The translations under genes were made by a program, and so were the position numbers. The notes under the pieces are model-generated. The model ran no database searches and was not told the DNA's origin. It was given only the letters and a program-made list of their open reading frames with translations. A DNA stretch of 64,000 nt from Talinum fruticosum (taxonomy: Eukaryota > Streptophyta > Magnoliopsida > Caryophyllales > Talinaceae): the NCBI GenBank assembly GCA_021018815.1, contig JAITYX010000148.1, positions 124,001-188,000 on the forward strand, in the 5' to 3' direction. Positions 1 through 11,827 of the stretch are shown one piece after another (position 1 is the first letter of the stretch; every line of letters begins with the position of its first letter).

Positions 1-89
1 CACTACCCGACCCCCAAGAAACTTTTCTGGTTTTAACCCTTATTAGATATAAAATTTTAAGTTAAATAGCCAACTGCTAATAACTAATT

Positions 90-300
90 GTCAAAAAGGG
101 CCGGTATCGAGCTTTTCTAAGCGATAAGTCTCAAGTTCGAATATCAGTAGCCCTCATATTGATTATTGCACAAGATAAGGAGGATTCTATGTTGTATCCA
201 CGCTTCAAGCCGAAAAGTATTCGCGTGAGGTGGCATATTAGAGTATTAACCTACTCCCGACCTTCGACAATCAGTTTAAACTTTTAGTTAAGTTGCTTCT
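90..300. repeat. Dispersed repeat with a tRNA-like B-box word
   Basis: The stretch contains AAGTTCGAAT at about 154-163, resembling a pol III B box. It is followed by wording often seen at the ends of plant dispersed repeats: a cytosine-rich 'cctactcccgaccttcgaca' run near 250-270. No A box at the correct spacing and no poly(A/T) tail or flanking duplication were found. It could be a SINE fragment or an LTR end. Seen: the B-box-like word. Inferred: repeat identity. Confidence 0.3.
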
Positions 301-865
301 TGAACATAATTTATATGTATAATATGCGAGATAGTATATAATGTAACTCCTTTTCTTTTAAATAAGTGTTTGTGGCTTATGTTTAATAATGCTTTCATGC
401 GTAAGGCATGTTTGGCAATCAACTGTTAGTTGTTAGGTGTTTATATTAACTGTTAGTTTTTAACCGTTTGTATTAACTATTTGGTGTTTGGTAAAATTAG
501 TTGTTTTTGACAAAATTGTTTGGTAAAATTTCATTTATACCCAAAGCTCAATTTCATTAATTGTTTTATATATTATAATTGTTTTTATTTCATATTAATA
601 TTTCTTCTTAATATTAATTAAGAATTATGTGATATATAAAATTACATATATACCTTTTATACAATTTTAATTATGTATATTTTTTAAAGTTCATTTTTAA
701 TAATGTATTTGACATTTACGTGACAAAACTATTTATTTAATTACAATAGACTAAATTATTTGTTAAAATATAGAAAATATTAAAATAAAAAAATATTAAC
801 TTAAATATTCATAATCATCCTCTACTCTTGTTCCAAAATTGAAGAAAATAAACTAAAAAATCTTA

Positions 866-1375
866 CACATAAGCATGCGACATTTGATAAGATTATTTAG
901 AACATTCTAGTCGTCTTACGGATACCAAACTCGAAGCAATATTATCACGAATATGTGACATTTCTCGAGCTCTTGAGGCCAAATTGGTATCTTCTACAAG
1001 ATCACGTATAACATCTAGTAGTGAATCAGTAAGGACGAAATCTGGATCTTCGTCACCTATACTAAAAGTCTAATCTTGACTTGTACTTCTTCCGATATAA
1101 TTATTTAGTGCATAATTTCCTAATATGATCATATTTTTGTCTTTGATTTAATATTGAGACATGCAATGTAATATTTTCTATCGAGCTTTTAAAACACCAA
1201 AGGTCTTTCCAATACAACTTAAAGATGAATGAGCTTGATTAAATATTTTCTTATAACTTCTAGGATTTACACCAGGAAACTCGATTGATGATATCTTGTC
1301 TTTAATTATGGTGTTAAAATTACTTGTCGTTCTGGATAACCTTTATCGAGTACGTAATATTTGCCTAAATGTAAA
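866..1375 (-). pseudogene. PIF/Harbinger-type transposase (DDE nuclease) C-terminal relic
   Basis: Read on the minus strand in broken frames, the segment gives the C-terminal half of a plant Harbinger nuclease. In order: a KYYVLDKGYPERQ-like block (1329-1367; compare the family's 'YY.VD.GYP' around a catalytic Asp), an LKTRYHQ block (1285-1320), an AHSSL...IGKTFGVLKAR block (about 1172-1241; compare the 'N..IER.FGVLK.RW' signature with the catalytic Glu) and ALNNYIG (near 1100; compare 'ALHNFI'). A trailing MSHIRDNIASSL block lies near 905-960. Several stops and frameshifts interrupt it, so it is dead. AT-rich flanks at 400-560 and 2270-2440 share 'tttggtaaaa'-like words in opposite orientation and may be its terminal regions, but I cannot fix the ends. 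Known for the family: cut-and-paste transposition with 3-bp TWA duplications. Confidence 0.6.
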
Positions 1376-1439
1376 AAAAAAAAGTCATATAATAATTAAT
1401 ATAAACTCTACAAATTGCCAAATTAAAAATTGTCAGTAA

Positions 1440-1715
1440 CACAAGAAAAAAAGAGTATAGATAAGGTAGAGTTGAATGCTTAACTTTGAAAAACAGAATG
1501 CTCAACAACAGAATATTGAATGTTCAACAATGTAGAGTTGAATGCTCAACACTGGAAAAGTGGATACTCAACACCGAGGAAATAGAATGCTCAACACTAA
1601 GAGGCTAAATGCTTGACAAGGAACAATTGAATACTCAACAACACGAGCTCAACACTGAGAGACTCGAATGCTCGATAAGGAACAACTAAATGCTCAATAC
1701 CACAAGACCTAGCTA
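1440..1715. repeat. Degenerate interspersed repeat of a GAATGCTCAACA word
   Basis: Variants of GAATGCTCAACA recur about ten times at irregular spacing (for example near 1473, 1498, 1519, 1538, 1565, 1587 and 1627). The copies are diverged and separated by short unrelated spacers, so this is a decayed tandem repeat, not a microsatellite. It lies next to the Harbinger relic and may be part of that element's subterminal DNA. No coding potential recognised. Confidence 0.4.
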
Positions 1716-2031
1716 ACAACCATTTTTCCTTTTATGTCATGTCTCCCTCCACTATCCTTTCTCTCTCGTTTTTTCCTTTTTTGTGCATATTTCTAAAATT
1801 TGATATCTATCTTCACTTAAGTTGAAGACATTTGGGTAACAACTACAATCCACAAAATTTGTTTAGAAAAATATTTTGCCCCTTTACCCCCACCTTCGCC
1901 ACCGCTACTTCCACCACAACGTTCGCCGCACCCCCTCCTTGCTTTCTCTTTCCCCTTCCTCTCGTCTGTCGATTCCAACTAGTTCAAGACCAACTCAATC
2001 ACATCCATGTTCATAACAATGTTTGAAAAAG

Positions 2032-2053
2032 TAAAAAAAAAAAAAAAAAAAAA
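2032..2053. repeat. Poly(A) tract
   Basis: An uninterrupted run of about 22 A residues follows 'gtaaa'. It could be a retroposon tail on the plus strand, but no recognisable body lies upstream. The 61-aa Pro/Phe-rich reading frame before it (1832-2026) looks like low complexity. Confidence 0.4.
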
Positions 2054-2646
2054 GCAACGAAAAAAGTAGTGAAATAATGTACCTTCTTGCTGGGATGTGC
2101 AAAAATCGTCCTCTAATTGCCTCTTATTATATCAATTTGTCCAATTAGAAAGAGAGGAGGGAGGGAGAAAGAACGAAGAGAGCAAAGAGAAAAAAGAAAG
2201 ACTGATTAATTTGCAAACATAGAAAGGTTTTACTAATTTCCAATGGCAATTAGCATGATTTTACCAAAATAGAAAGGGCAATATGGTAACTTCAAGTATC
2301 AATTGTTATAAGCTATTTCAAAAGTATTTTCAAAAAGAGTTTTTGGATCAAAAACTATTTCAAAAACTTTTTACTAAATAGTCCAATTAACCTTTTGACC
2401 TAGTAAAATAGCTAAAAAGATTAGCTTTTTAGGGCAAAAAGCTCTTTGTAAAACTCTTTACCAAAATGTGAAGGATAATATGGTAACCTCAAGTTAGATT
2501 TTTCAAGGTAAATTTTGATGTTGCCAAAGTAGGCGGGGAGGGTTAGGGTCGGGGCTTTGTGATACAGGACTCGGGTAGGGACATTGTTCTCCAAGGAGTC
2601 AACCGAGGGATGGGCTTCCAGGGGTTGAATCAAAGGAGGCGAGAGC

Positions 2647-3087
2647 TTGTCTTGTTGCAGCACAACAGAAGCAAAACAGCTGATTTTCGAAAGGGATTGC
2701 CAGTCTTTGATTCATAAGCTTCAAAAGAGAATTGTTACTAATAATAATGCTCTACATTCTTTTATTTCAGCTATTTTAGATATTGTGTCTTCATTTAGTT
2801 TTGTTATTGGTTTTTCGTCAAAAGATGGAGGAATTCGATTACTCATGGAATCACCTATCTCCAACCTATTGACTTTCAAGAGAGGATATGGATGGAGGGG
2901 GTCAAATATTGTCTACAATTTGACTACAGAAGATATCCGTAAAGCTATTAATAGCTCGATAATAAAAAACATGTTGTATTTCAACAAAAAATATTCAGGT
3001 GTGCCTACTAAGAGAGGATTTTCAGTAGAAGACCCTGAAATAAATGCGTTTTATAGAAAAATCAATTCAAGTACATGTATTCAGTAA
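2647..3087 (+). pseudogene. RNase H-like (RVT_3 type) domain fragment, 146 codons
   Basis: The open frame shows FERDCQSLIHKLQ (about residues 14-26), then a helix-rich stretch and SFSFVIGF. This matches the plant RVT_3 pattern 'VE(T/S)DCQSLV..L..' followed by '..I..(I/L)....F..V.F..' that carries the third acidic residue of RNase H-like domains. In plants this domain occurs both in LINE open reading frames and in stand-alone genes. The N-terminal catalytic part is absent and the remaining ~80 residues are not recognised. GC-rich sequence at 2520-2660 may be a decayed extension. The frame has an ATG, but I see no promoter or splice context. Most likely a relic; a real small gene is not excluded. 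Confidence 0.35.
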
Positions 3088-3675
3088 AAGGATCGAAAGT
3101 TTGCGCCGGTAACAAAAAAACGAATTTAAATACATATATAATTGATTCAGTTAATGGTTAATTTTAAAATCATGAATAAAAACTAAACCGGATAACTTAT
3201 TTATTTTCTCGTTCGATTAACAATTTTTTTAATCAAATTAATGAATTTTTTAAACCAATTTAGTCAATAAAAATATATCTTAATTACAGATTTGATTTAA
3301 CGATGCCAATTTTTTCTCACCCCTATTTCGTAGGTGTCTACCTATGAACCCTTTTCTTGGGAGGAGTGCGTAGGTTGTGGTAAACTTAGAGATTGAATTA
3401 TGATGTAATTATTTGTTTTAATCAATGATATGGACTTATACTCTATCCTAACTCCTAATAAGGCTAACTCGTTTTTTTCACCTGAAGCTAAATCAATCTC
3501 ATCAAAATTAACTCAACTTGAATTCCCTATAAAGATTTCACTTGGGGACAGAGGATAAGACAAGTACGTTGAATCAACCTTATTTAGACGCTGTGAAGTT
3601 TTAGGTTTATGAGACTCACTCAATTGGAAGCCCCGACACTATATATATATATATATATGAGTAGTTATACAAAAT
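3088..3675. other. Non-genic AT-rich interval with a short (AT)n tract
   Basis: No coding, RNA or repeat boundary signal was recognised. An (AT)n tract lies at about 3640-3658, immediately before the copia relics. Confidence 0.5.
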
Positions 3676-3679
3676 AAAT

Positions 3680-4175
3680 TACATTGTTAACCCTTATCCC
3701 TTATTACACCCCTCAATATGTACGGGAGGAGAATGAACAGACAGATTGGCTTTAAGAAATAAAAATTGAGAAGAAGACAACCCTTTAGTAAAAATATTTG
3801 CCAACTGAAAACAAGTAGGGACATATATGACAATAAGATCACCATCAGCGACTCATTCGCAAACGAAATGATAATCAACAACAATGTGCTTGCTACGATC
3901 ATGATGACTAGGATTAGCTATGAGATATTGTGCACCGACATTGTCATACAACACCTTGGTAGGAGCAGCAAGAGAGATCCCTAAGTCATATAGTAGCTTG
4001 CAAAGCCGGATAATTTCGATGATCGTGTATGCAACTACACAGTATTCAGCTTCAGTTGAAGATTTGGAGACCGTAGGTTGTTTCTTCGAGCACTAAGTAA
4101 TGAGATTGGGTCCATAAAAAATAACATAGCTTGTAGATCCTACCGTTAATATCCATCCTATGCAAACTAGGTCCA
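3680..4175 (-). pseudogene. Ty1/copia RNase H C-terminal relic
   Basis: On the minus strand the translation runs, with disruptions, through the end of a copia RNase H. There is a TEAEY-like block (about 4030-4055), LLYDLGISL-like and DNVGAQYLI-like blocks, then HDRSKHIVVDYHFV (about 3850-3895) and QLANIFTKGL (about 3785-3815). These are the 'H.RTKHI(E/D).D.HF.R' and 'QLAD.FTK.L' signatures that close copia polyproteins. An in-frame stop follows the HFV block. The fragment is abutted at about 4176 by a copia RT fragment in the opposite orientation. Confidence 0.8.
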
Positions 4176-5160
4176 AATCTGGGATTACTAAGCCCAAGCG
4201 ATTTTGTCCCTAACAGTTAGTTGTTCTGAAACAAAATAGTCTTCTTTTAAAGAAGCCATTAGGGATCCTAAGTGGAAAGTCGCTATGATCGATCGGTTTA
4301 ATGTGTTAATTGTCAAGAATATTTGGGAACTTGTTCCTCTTTCTGCACAACACAACCTCATAGCGAGTGAGTGGGTGTATAAGATCAAGTATCATTCCGA
4401 TGGGTCCGTGGAACGTTATAAAGTTAGGATCGGTTGTTGCAGGTAATCACCAGCAGGAAGGTATTGATTTTCATGAGATCTTCTCTCCTGTCGTTTGTCC
4501 CGCCACAATTCGCCTTATCTTATCCCTAGAAATTTCTCATAATTGGTGTATTAGGCAGCTTTATGTAAAGAATGCTTTTCTTCATAGCCTTCTTACGTAA
4601 ATTGTCTACATGCGCCAACCCCGATTTTGCTTATTCTCGTTATCCCAACCATGTGTGTCGCTTGCAAAAACTATCTATGGTATGAAGCAAGCCCCTTGAA
4701 CTTGGTTTCATCGTTTCGATAGCTTTCTGCTCACACATGATTTCTCCTGCAGCCAATCCGACCCATCCATGTTTGTTCTCCATTCTTCCTTTCATACACC
4801 TGGTTCTCCTTCTTTATGTTGATGACATTATTCTTACTAGTAGCTCCACACACTTTTTTTCTCCTTCATTGACACTCTCTCTCATCGGTTTTGCATGAAG
4901 GATCTTGGGGATTTACATTACTTTCTTCGTGTGCAAGTCTCTCGTCTTTCATCCGAGCTCCTTCTATCTCAACATAAGTGGACTTCGATCTCCTTAGAAA
5001 GTTTTACTTGTATACTTGCAAATATGTGCGCACCCCTATTGTTGCACGTACTACTCTCTCGCTCTCATATAGCGAGTTACTTGCAGATCCCACTGAATAT
5101 AGAAGCATGGCAGATGCACTACACTACTTGACTATGACATGTCCTGATATTGTTAAGCCT
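4176..5160 (+). pseudogene. Ty1/copia reverse transcriptase relic
   Basis: Plus-strand frames carry the copia RT core, scattered over three frames by indels. Visible blocks are WKVAMIDRFN (near 4270), NIWELVPL (near 4320), EWVYKIKYHSDGSVERYK (about 4368-4425), GIDFHEIFSPVV (4459-4495), a VKNAF block (4564-4580), a YGMKQAP block (near 4677), the catalytic YVDD block (reads as LYVDDIILT near 4815), MKDLGDLHYFL (4895-4930) and PTEYRSM..ALHYLT..CPDI (about 5090-5150). Many stops make it non-functional. It has the same domain succession as a normal copia pol but sits head-to-head with the RNase H relic on its left, so the element was inverted or two elements were joined. Confidence 0.85.
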
Positions 5161-7688
5161 TCTCCCTTATTAGACTCAAATTAAAACTAACTTATAAAAT
5201 GTAGTGTGGAGTCATAAAATACAAGTGACAATAACTAACTCTAATGCCAGTAGCACGCATTCTTCTAGTGGAGTTAGGGAAGGCATAGATAGGGATGCGT
5301 CTAGACCACACTAGACCGATTGCATTCAGATCAAATTCAAATTTCACACATTTTTTTGTACCAAATATGAGACTGACTAGGTCCTTAACATAGACAAGAC
5401 TAGTAATGATCTATTGGATTAAATTATTAGATATATCTTTTTGTTAAGAAAAATAAATTGTCACTTAAATATATTTGTAAACTCAATTAAATACATCATT
5501 ACGGTACATTTTGGAAGTGTATTTATAAAATTGATAGTAATTTGAAATCATTGTTTTTTAAAAAAATTGTATTTCTTTAGGAATATACGGTTGATAATAT
5601 AAGTAAGTTTATTATAAATTCTTCGATCAAAGTGTAGGTTAATTCAATTAAATTCAGTTAGCTTTCCAATCAAAATTAAAAAATGAACACTCCTGGACAC
5701 AGTGAAGGAGAAAAGCTAGGGGAAAAGGCAATGGTGTGGAGTGTGCCCGTCACCCTTAGTGTGGAGTGGCTAGCCAATATGAGTTGCATTATTTATGCCT
5801 AGACGTCGTACTTTGTTTCTACTAGTAATACTCATTCTCGAAAACTTTTATAGATAAAAATTTTTAGGAGATTAACTTGTAAAAATTAGCATACGCCAAA
5901 TTACCAAAATCAATGACCTAAAATTACTACCAACTAAAATCAGAATAATGCAATTTGAGCTTGACCCTACTTTAAAACCACATTTATAACCTGAAAACTT
6001 TCTAACAAGAAGTTGAAGTAACTCCAGAATTATACAATTAAACTTAAGCTAACCTAAACACCTGAAATAAATAAGTTATTTACTAAATCCATCAAGATAA
6101 TAAATAAGTTCAAAATTGCAAAAATAAAAAATAAAATAAAAAATCCGTACATTGGTTTCAAGGGTAGGTCAAAGTAAAGCTTTCCATTCCATCAACCACC
6201 CCACTGCTGATGGAAAACAAACTTCAGCGGGCATTGTCTAAAGTAGGTAAGAAATATTTTGAAACTGATTCAAGAAAAAAAAAAAAAAAGAAGGAATATT
6301 TGAAATTGGCCTCTCTGCCAAAGAGCAAGCAACACAACACAAAGCTCAGTTTACCAACTCCTTCACACAATTTTCAACCACGCAGCTATCATGAGAAACA
6401 CAATATACAATAAACATTAACTAAAATTTTTTATAACACCTTAAAACTCCATTTAATTCTAGAAAAATTAGAAAGAAAGAAAAATAAATAAAAATGAATT
6501 TCTTTCCCTTGGTGGAACTAAAGAAAAAAGGAAAAAAAAGTTCGATGGAAAAAATCATGGAAAATTTTGTCAATTTATTCAATGATATTTTCCTTTTTAA
6601 AATTGAGAGGAAAATAAAAGGAAAATTTCATAGAGAGAGAGAGAAAGAGATAAAAAAAAAGGACTTCAATTAATTAAGATCATTGAAAATTTTCCCTCTC
6701 ATCTCATGACAATGGTGGATGGATAAGAAAAATAGGGTGATTTGTCATTGAGAATTTTCTATCTCCTCTCCATAGTAATGGTGGATGGGTAAAATGTTGA
6801 AAATATATTATAATTTTTTCCCCTTTATTTTTCTTAAACCAAATATAAGAAAAAACAAATCAATTTTCCCTGACTTTTTTTCCTCCTTATTCTTTTTCCA
6901 TTTTAACTTTCTTTCCAATTTATTTTTTAGAATCAAATAGAGCCTAAGTGTCTTCTCTCGACTTGAAAATTATTATACCATATAATAAATTAAAAAAAAA
7001 AGGTATGATTGAATAGTATAATTGCATTGCAACTTACAAATAATGTAAAATCGTCATTTTATCCATCATTTTTCATATTTATAAAATTATGTGTATAACA
7101 CACCTTCTAGGTAGGGTTGATTCGATTAGGGTCTCATTTGATACTTGTCTTTATAGCCGACGATTATTAAAAAATAATGGTTTCAGATTGTAAAATACAT
7201 TAATGTAGGCGAAGACAAGATATTTTAATAGTGTCATCATACAAGACATATATCATCACCTTTTTAAAATTATTTATAAATATCTATGTCAACTCAACCA
7301 CATTTTTTGCAAAATATATAGCTACTTTTTAACACAATCTGTTTCACATTTCGTATTAGTGTATATAGACAATTTAAAAAGTTCTTCCACAACAGTAATA
7401 TTTTGCGCAATTAACAGATTAAATAGTATAATTATAAGACCTATAATACACAACACTTAATTATTATTTGTATTATATTTTAAAATGACCTAATGTTTTT
7501 TAATTATCTAAATCGATGGTACAACAAAAGAGCTTAGAATTTTTTTATTGAAACAGAAATTATGCACTCTATTTAATTGCTTTTCTTTATTCAAAAGATT
7601 TCTTAACGTATGTGATAATTTACATATGAAAGTATAAATTGCAAAAGGGAATGTATCATTCTAGTTATAACAATATACGACTGTTTTA

Positions 7689-7690
<2 letters not shown>
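5161..7690. other. Non-genic AT-rich interval with low-complexity tracts
   Basis: I see no gene. There are A-rich tracts (about 6271-6289, 6645-6660), a short GA run near 6630, and an imperfect direct repeat of about 85 bp. In the repeat, 'cattgaaaattttccctctc..caatggtggatgg' near 6683-6722 recurs near 6747-6790. The 67-codon frame at 6210-6413 is Lys/Ser low complexity. Confidence 0.45.

Positions 7691-7732
<42 letters not shown>
7690..7732. repeat. (AT)n microsatellite
   Basis: About 21 uninterrupted AT repeats in an AT-rich non-genic region. Confidence 0.9.
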
Positions 7733-7736
<4 letters not shown>

Positions 7737-8775
7737 TGTAGTTCGAATATTATTTCAAAAATATATATAAATTTATTAGATTATAAAATTATTTTTTTGA
7801 AAAAGGATATACTAATTCTTCCTTGTCAACAAATTAGTTTGTGTCACTGTCACCTAACATATACATATTAAACAAAAACGGTGCACTAATCTGTTTCAAA
7901 TATCCATATATAATTTGCACAATATATATATTTTATTACTAAAGAAGATACAAAAGTATGTGTACATGAAGTTCAAATCTTCTCTAATCATATCCTTTAG
8001 ACTGTACCAATAAAGTTAATGTCTTAATAAACTAGTTTTCTCCAAAAGTTACGTAATCTACATTATAATATCAACATTTAAAAAGTTTAAAACCAACCCT
8101 ACTGTTATAATTAGTTAAAAATAAAAGCTCATAAAAATATAAATTTCAATATATATGGAAGACGAGAGAGAACAAAATCCAAACATCAAAATTACTTGAC
8201 TTTTCTGTAACAATTAAGAGTATCTATGAAAGTTTCATAAAAAAATTGTTATGAAAGTTTGAAAATGGAATGCAAACATCGAAAAACACTAATTAATTGG
8301 TCAATAAGTCAAAATAAGCATACAAATGTTTACAATATATATCCATTTAACATAAAAAATATCATGACTGACAATAAAACTAACACAAAAAATAACAGCA
8401 AAAATCCCCTATCTCTAAGAGTAATCTAACTGTACTCCAGACACAATGAGATTAGACTAGAGTGACCTTTTTAATTTAAAAATCTTTTATAATTAATTTG
8501 ATTATGCAATATTGCATGGATGGTTGTTTATTTGTTTCTATCCATTTAAAGTAAGTTTAAACTTAATGAATTATGAGATACATTTTGACGATTAAAAAAC
8601 CCCATTTTGAGTGTCACTTGTTACCTAAAGGCAAATTCTTTTTTTGTTGGGTACCGTAGAGCCCTAGAGATCATCGATACAGTTGCTGAAAACATATTAT
8701 TTTCTGGAAACTATGGACCAAAATTAAAAAGGTTTAGCTAGATATTTAGAATGAAAGGACCGCTTATGGAACTTT
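7733..8775. other. Non-genic AT-rich interval
   Basis: No gene, RNA or repeat structure recognised between the microsatellite and the plastid-like segment. Confidence 0.5.
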
Positions 8776-8779
8776 TTGT

Positions 8780-9312
8780 TGGGTTTAAATTTTGCGTGTA
8801 GTTTCGGGACTATTTCACATAGTTTGGTAGCCTCGCGAATAATTGTAGCACCCTCGCGAGCAAGATCACGTCCCTCATTACGAGCTTGTATATATGCTTT
8901 TAGAGCTACTCGATTCGCTACGGCACCCAGTGCATTCCCCAAGGGTGTTCTAAAGTTCCTCCACCAAACTGTAGTACAGAATCATCTCCAAAAATCTCAA
9001 TTAGAACGAGCATATACCAAACATGATGATTTTATGGACTTTTTTATTTGCCATTCTAATACATAACTTCGAACCATTTTTCTCGAGTCGTATGAGCAGA
9101 AAACTTCCTATATGCTTCCATGGGGTTGTTGTTGATCTAATCTACCCCAATGATTCGTTTATCGAATCGTTGCAATTGATGTTCGGTCTCGGAGAGAGGG
9201 AAGAGATCTGCAAAAGTGGGTTTTCACATAATAAATCAACAAAACCTAAAGTGATATCTCTTTCCCCTTCAAACTTACCTACTACGGTACCAGCATGAAT
9301 ATGATCAGTCAT
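8780..9312 (-). pseudogene. Nuclear copy of plastid rbcL (NUPT), two disrupted blocks
   Basis: On the minus strand, 9312-9230 translates as [20 protein letters not shown] (20 residues) and then GFVDLL, and 9003-8800 as [16 protein letters not shown] followed by [24 protein letters not shown] and IIREAT. These are the C-terminal portions of the RuBisCO large subunit, a stroma-located plastid-encoded protein. A ~225-bp middle section (9004-9229) does not match the expected ~38 codons between the blocks, so the copy is rearranged or carries foreign DNA there. The final ~25 codons are also scrambled. Changes such as LEACV-type to LKAYIQ and frameshifts show it is a decayed nuclear copy, not plastid DNA contamination. 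It could also have come through a mitochondrial intermediate. Confidence 0.85.
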
Positions 9313-9584
9313 GGTCTTGAATCAATCATTAGAAGAAAGAATTTTTTATTGGACCAGTGGAACCCACAACTAATTTCGCCCTTTTTTTCTTCAATTCAAT
9401 CTCCCTTATTATTTCCTTTTTTCATTCAATTATATATTGATATATAGTCTAAGAGTATAACAGTTCAAAAAATTTATCTAAAAGAGGAGAGAGAATAGGA
9501 GTGGCAATAGCTTCTTGAATATGGAACACTCTGTATAATCTATCACTTTTGTTACAAGAAAAATATTGAGCCTCCTATAACTCA

Positions 9585-9614
9585 CTTGGTGAGATGTTAT
9601 GAGATCTCACCAAG
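9585..9614. repeat. Perfect 11-bp inverted repeat with 8-bp loop
   Basis: CTTGGTGAGAT (9585-9595) is followed after 8 bases by its reverse complement (9604-9614). It is a possible hairpin or a terminal fragment of an unrecognised element; no T-run follows and no gene is adjacent. Confidence 0.5.
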
Positions 9615-11128
9615 CAAGTTGGTGGCTAATTATAAAGGGAAGATCATGACAAAGATAGAATCAGGCCAAATAAACATAATCACAAGATTGTAAATGCATA
9701 TAATGTAGGAATCAACCTTGTGCAAACTAAGAAATCACTCCATGGCTAACCAAGCCCTAACCAAATCACCACAGGGAAGAGCCCAAAGGCAACGGCGCCA
9801 ACATCCTAGACATAGAAATTGGAAGTACCAAGCAACAACCGACAACACCAAATGAAACTGGACCTAATATCTGCTAAGTAGATAACAACTATCACAACTA
9901 AGAGGGACGCCCTGCCAAACTAAAAGTGAAAACCAATGAGGAGTAGATATATATCTATTATCCTCGTTTCAGCTATAAGAGGACAAAAATTAGAACATAT
10001 AGGCCAGAAAATGGAGCAAAGAAGAAAGCCTATATCCAAAAAAAGAATTTTATCTTTGGTAAAGAACTTCTTAATACAATCAATAAATCCCAAACACAAT
10101 CACAAAACCAAGTTGGAGTAAAGAGAAGACATCATGTGAAACAACAAACCCAAATGAAAACATCTCCAAATATGAAAGAACAATAACACATCCTAATCTC
10201 CAAAAAGTAAATCGATTCAATTAAAAGTATCTTATCTAATTCCCAAAAAAATTATCACTATTTGAAATATAACTTATTATGAGTAGTAATTGTCTCATGA
10301 TATAAATTAATAGGAAAAAGTTCAAATGCGAAGAATTTAAGTATCTAAATCAAACGAAATGCAATCCAAACATCGGACAAACTATAATAGCAAGCCAAGT
10401 GAATAGCCATATGAGAGTATAGAAAGTAGAAAAGCACTGGTGAAAGTTTTCCATGACAAGAAAACGTAGCCAAAGAAAGCAACCAATTCAAGATTCGGGT
10501 AAAAAGTACGAAGATGATAAAGAGATAGAGAGCCAAAAAACATACCTGTTGGGACGCCAACTGAACAAAATAAGTGAGAAAAATACCTTGCTCGGGTGAG
10601 TAAACGGTTTGTATTCGCTTGAACCAACCAAAGCACATGATGTAGCATCCTTGGACAGAAGCCAAGCACATAATATATAAGCACAACTAATCTTTGAGCG
10701 AATTGTGTCCTAAATTGAGATAGCAAAGAGATACGACATCCGTAACTTTGAAGACAATAAACAACGAAAACGGGAAGGGCTTCTTTGGTGAGACTTGCTT
10801 TTGGTTCACCAAATTCTCCACCAAATAACAGTAATATGGTCGTGAAGCAAAAAAGGAGCACATAGAACATCAAGCAAAACCCACCCGGATCTCATGGAAG
10901 AGGCCGAACCTCAAATAAAAGTAATAAAAATTAGACAAGCAGTAATTACTACGGGAGCAGAAGGCAAACTTGTGCCTGAATCCAAAAAAGGAAAGAAGAA
11001 GAACCACATTGGGACATAATCAAACAAAAGAAGAAAGAGCGATAACTCGAGAAGTATGAAACCGGCTCAAATTGGAAATACCAAATCAAATTAAGAGATA
11101 ACTTGTCCGAGGGATCGCTGGATTAACA
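9615..11128. other. Non-genic interval of unknown origin, moderately GC-rich for the window
   Basis: Its base composition is less AT-rich than the flanks and resembles retroelement internal sequence. However, I found no RT, integrase, RNase H, gag or transposase signature in either strand. Two overlapping minus-strand frames (10345-10686 and 10382-10873) are hydrophobic and unlike any family I know. Confidence 0.35.
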
Positions 11129-11456
11129 TCAAGAATCAACAAATAGCAGAGCACACCAGGATCATGCGGCTTAGGTTCAAGGAGGCACATGGTTATGGGG
11201 GGGAGGCATATCTAGGGTTCACTTCGGGAGTCTCTCTCACTAGAGTATGTTGATTGTCGATAACGATAATTATTATTATAAATGTACAATTAGACACCAA
11301 GAATCAACAAATGGCATAGCACACCAAGATCAGGCGGGTTCAAGGAGACACATGGTTATGGACGACGACAGATCCGAGGTTTACTTCGGGGTTACGTCTC
11401 TCTTACTAGAGCATGGTGATTGTTGATAACCACAATTATTATAAGTGTACAATTTA
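11129..11456. repeat. Two-unit tandem duplication, ~165 bp per unit
   Basis: The unit starting 'caagaatcaacaaat' at 11129 recurs at 11298. The copies share blocks such as 'gcacacca', 'ggttcaagga', 'cacatggttatgg', 'ttacttcgg' and 'gtacaatt' in the same order. They differ by many substitutions and small indels, so the duplication is old. No coding content recognised. Confidence 0.7.
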
Positions 11457-11827
11457 TTATAAGAAAATTAAAGTTGTGAACCATGTATTCCAAGTAAACA
11501 AAGATATTCACTTTTTTAAAAAAAAAAAGTAAACAAAGATATTGATTAATATTATAACTTTAGTGGTGATAGTATAGTGGTTTATCATTGAAATGTCAAA
11601 TATCTCCACATTAGTCAAACAAGATTAGCAAATCTATAGATTTATGTACTCTCTCTATTTTAATATATATGGTATATTTTTTATTTTACAATATATGTCA
11701 CTTTTACAATTATAATGACATATTAATGACAAGTTTATTAATTTTGTCATTATTAATTGCTCTTTTTTTCTTTTTCATTGATTTTATTCATTTTCAATGA
11801 AATCTTGGGATAAATTAATTTTTTAAC
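11457..11827. other. Non-genic AT-rich flank of the pararetrovirus block
   Basis: AT-rich sequence with no gene seen. Similarity to the second viral copy begins at about 11828, so this interval sets the left edge of the integrated viral DNA. Confidence 0.45.

Noticed and set aside
2421..2663. 80-codon minus-strand frame
   Set aside because: Shadow of the GC-rich patch before the RNase H-like fragment; no motif.
10345..10873. Two overlapping hydrophobic minus-strand frames (113 and 163 codons)
   Set aside because: No family motif, no partner exon or promoter signal, and two long frames overlapping on one strand suggest chance openness of the sequence.
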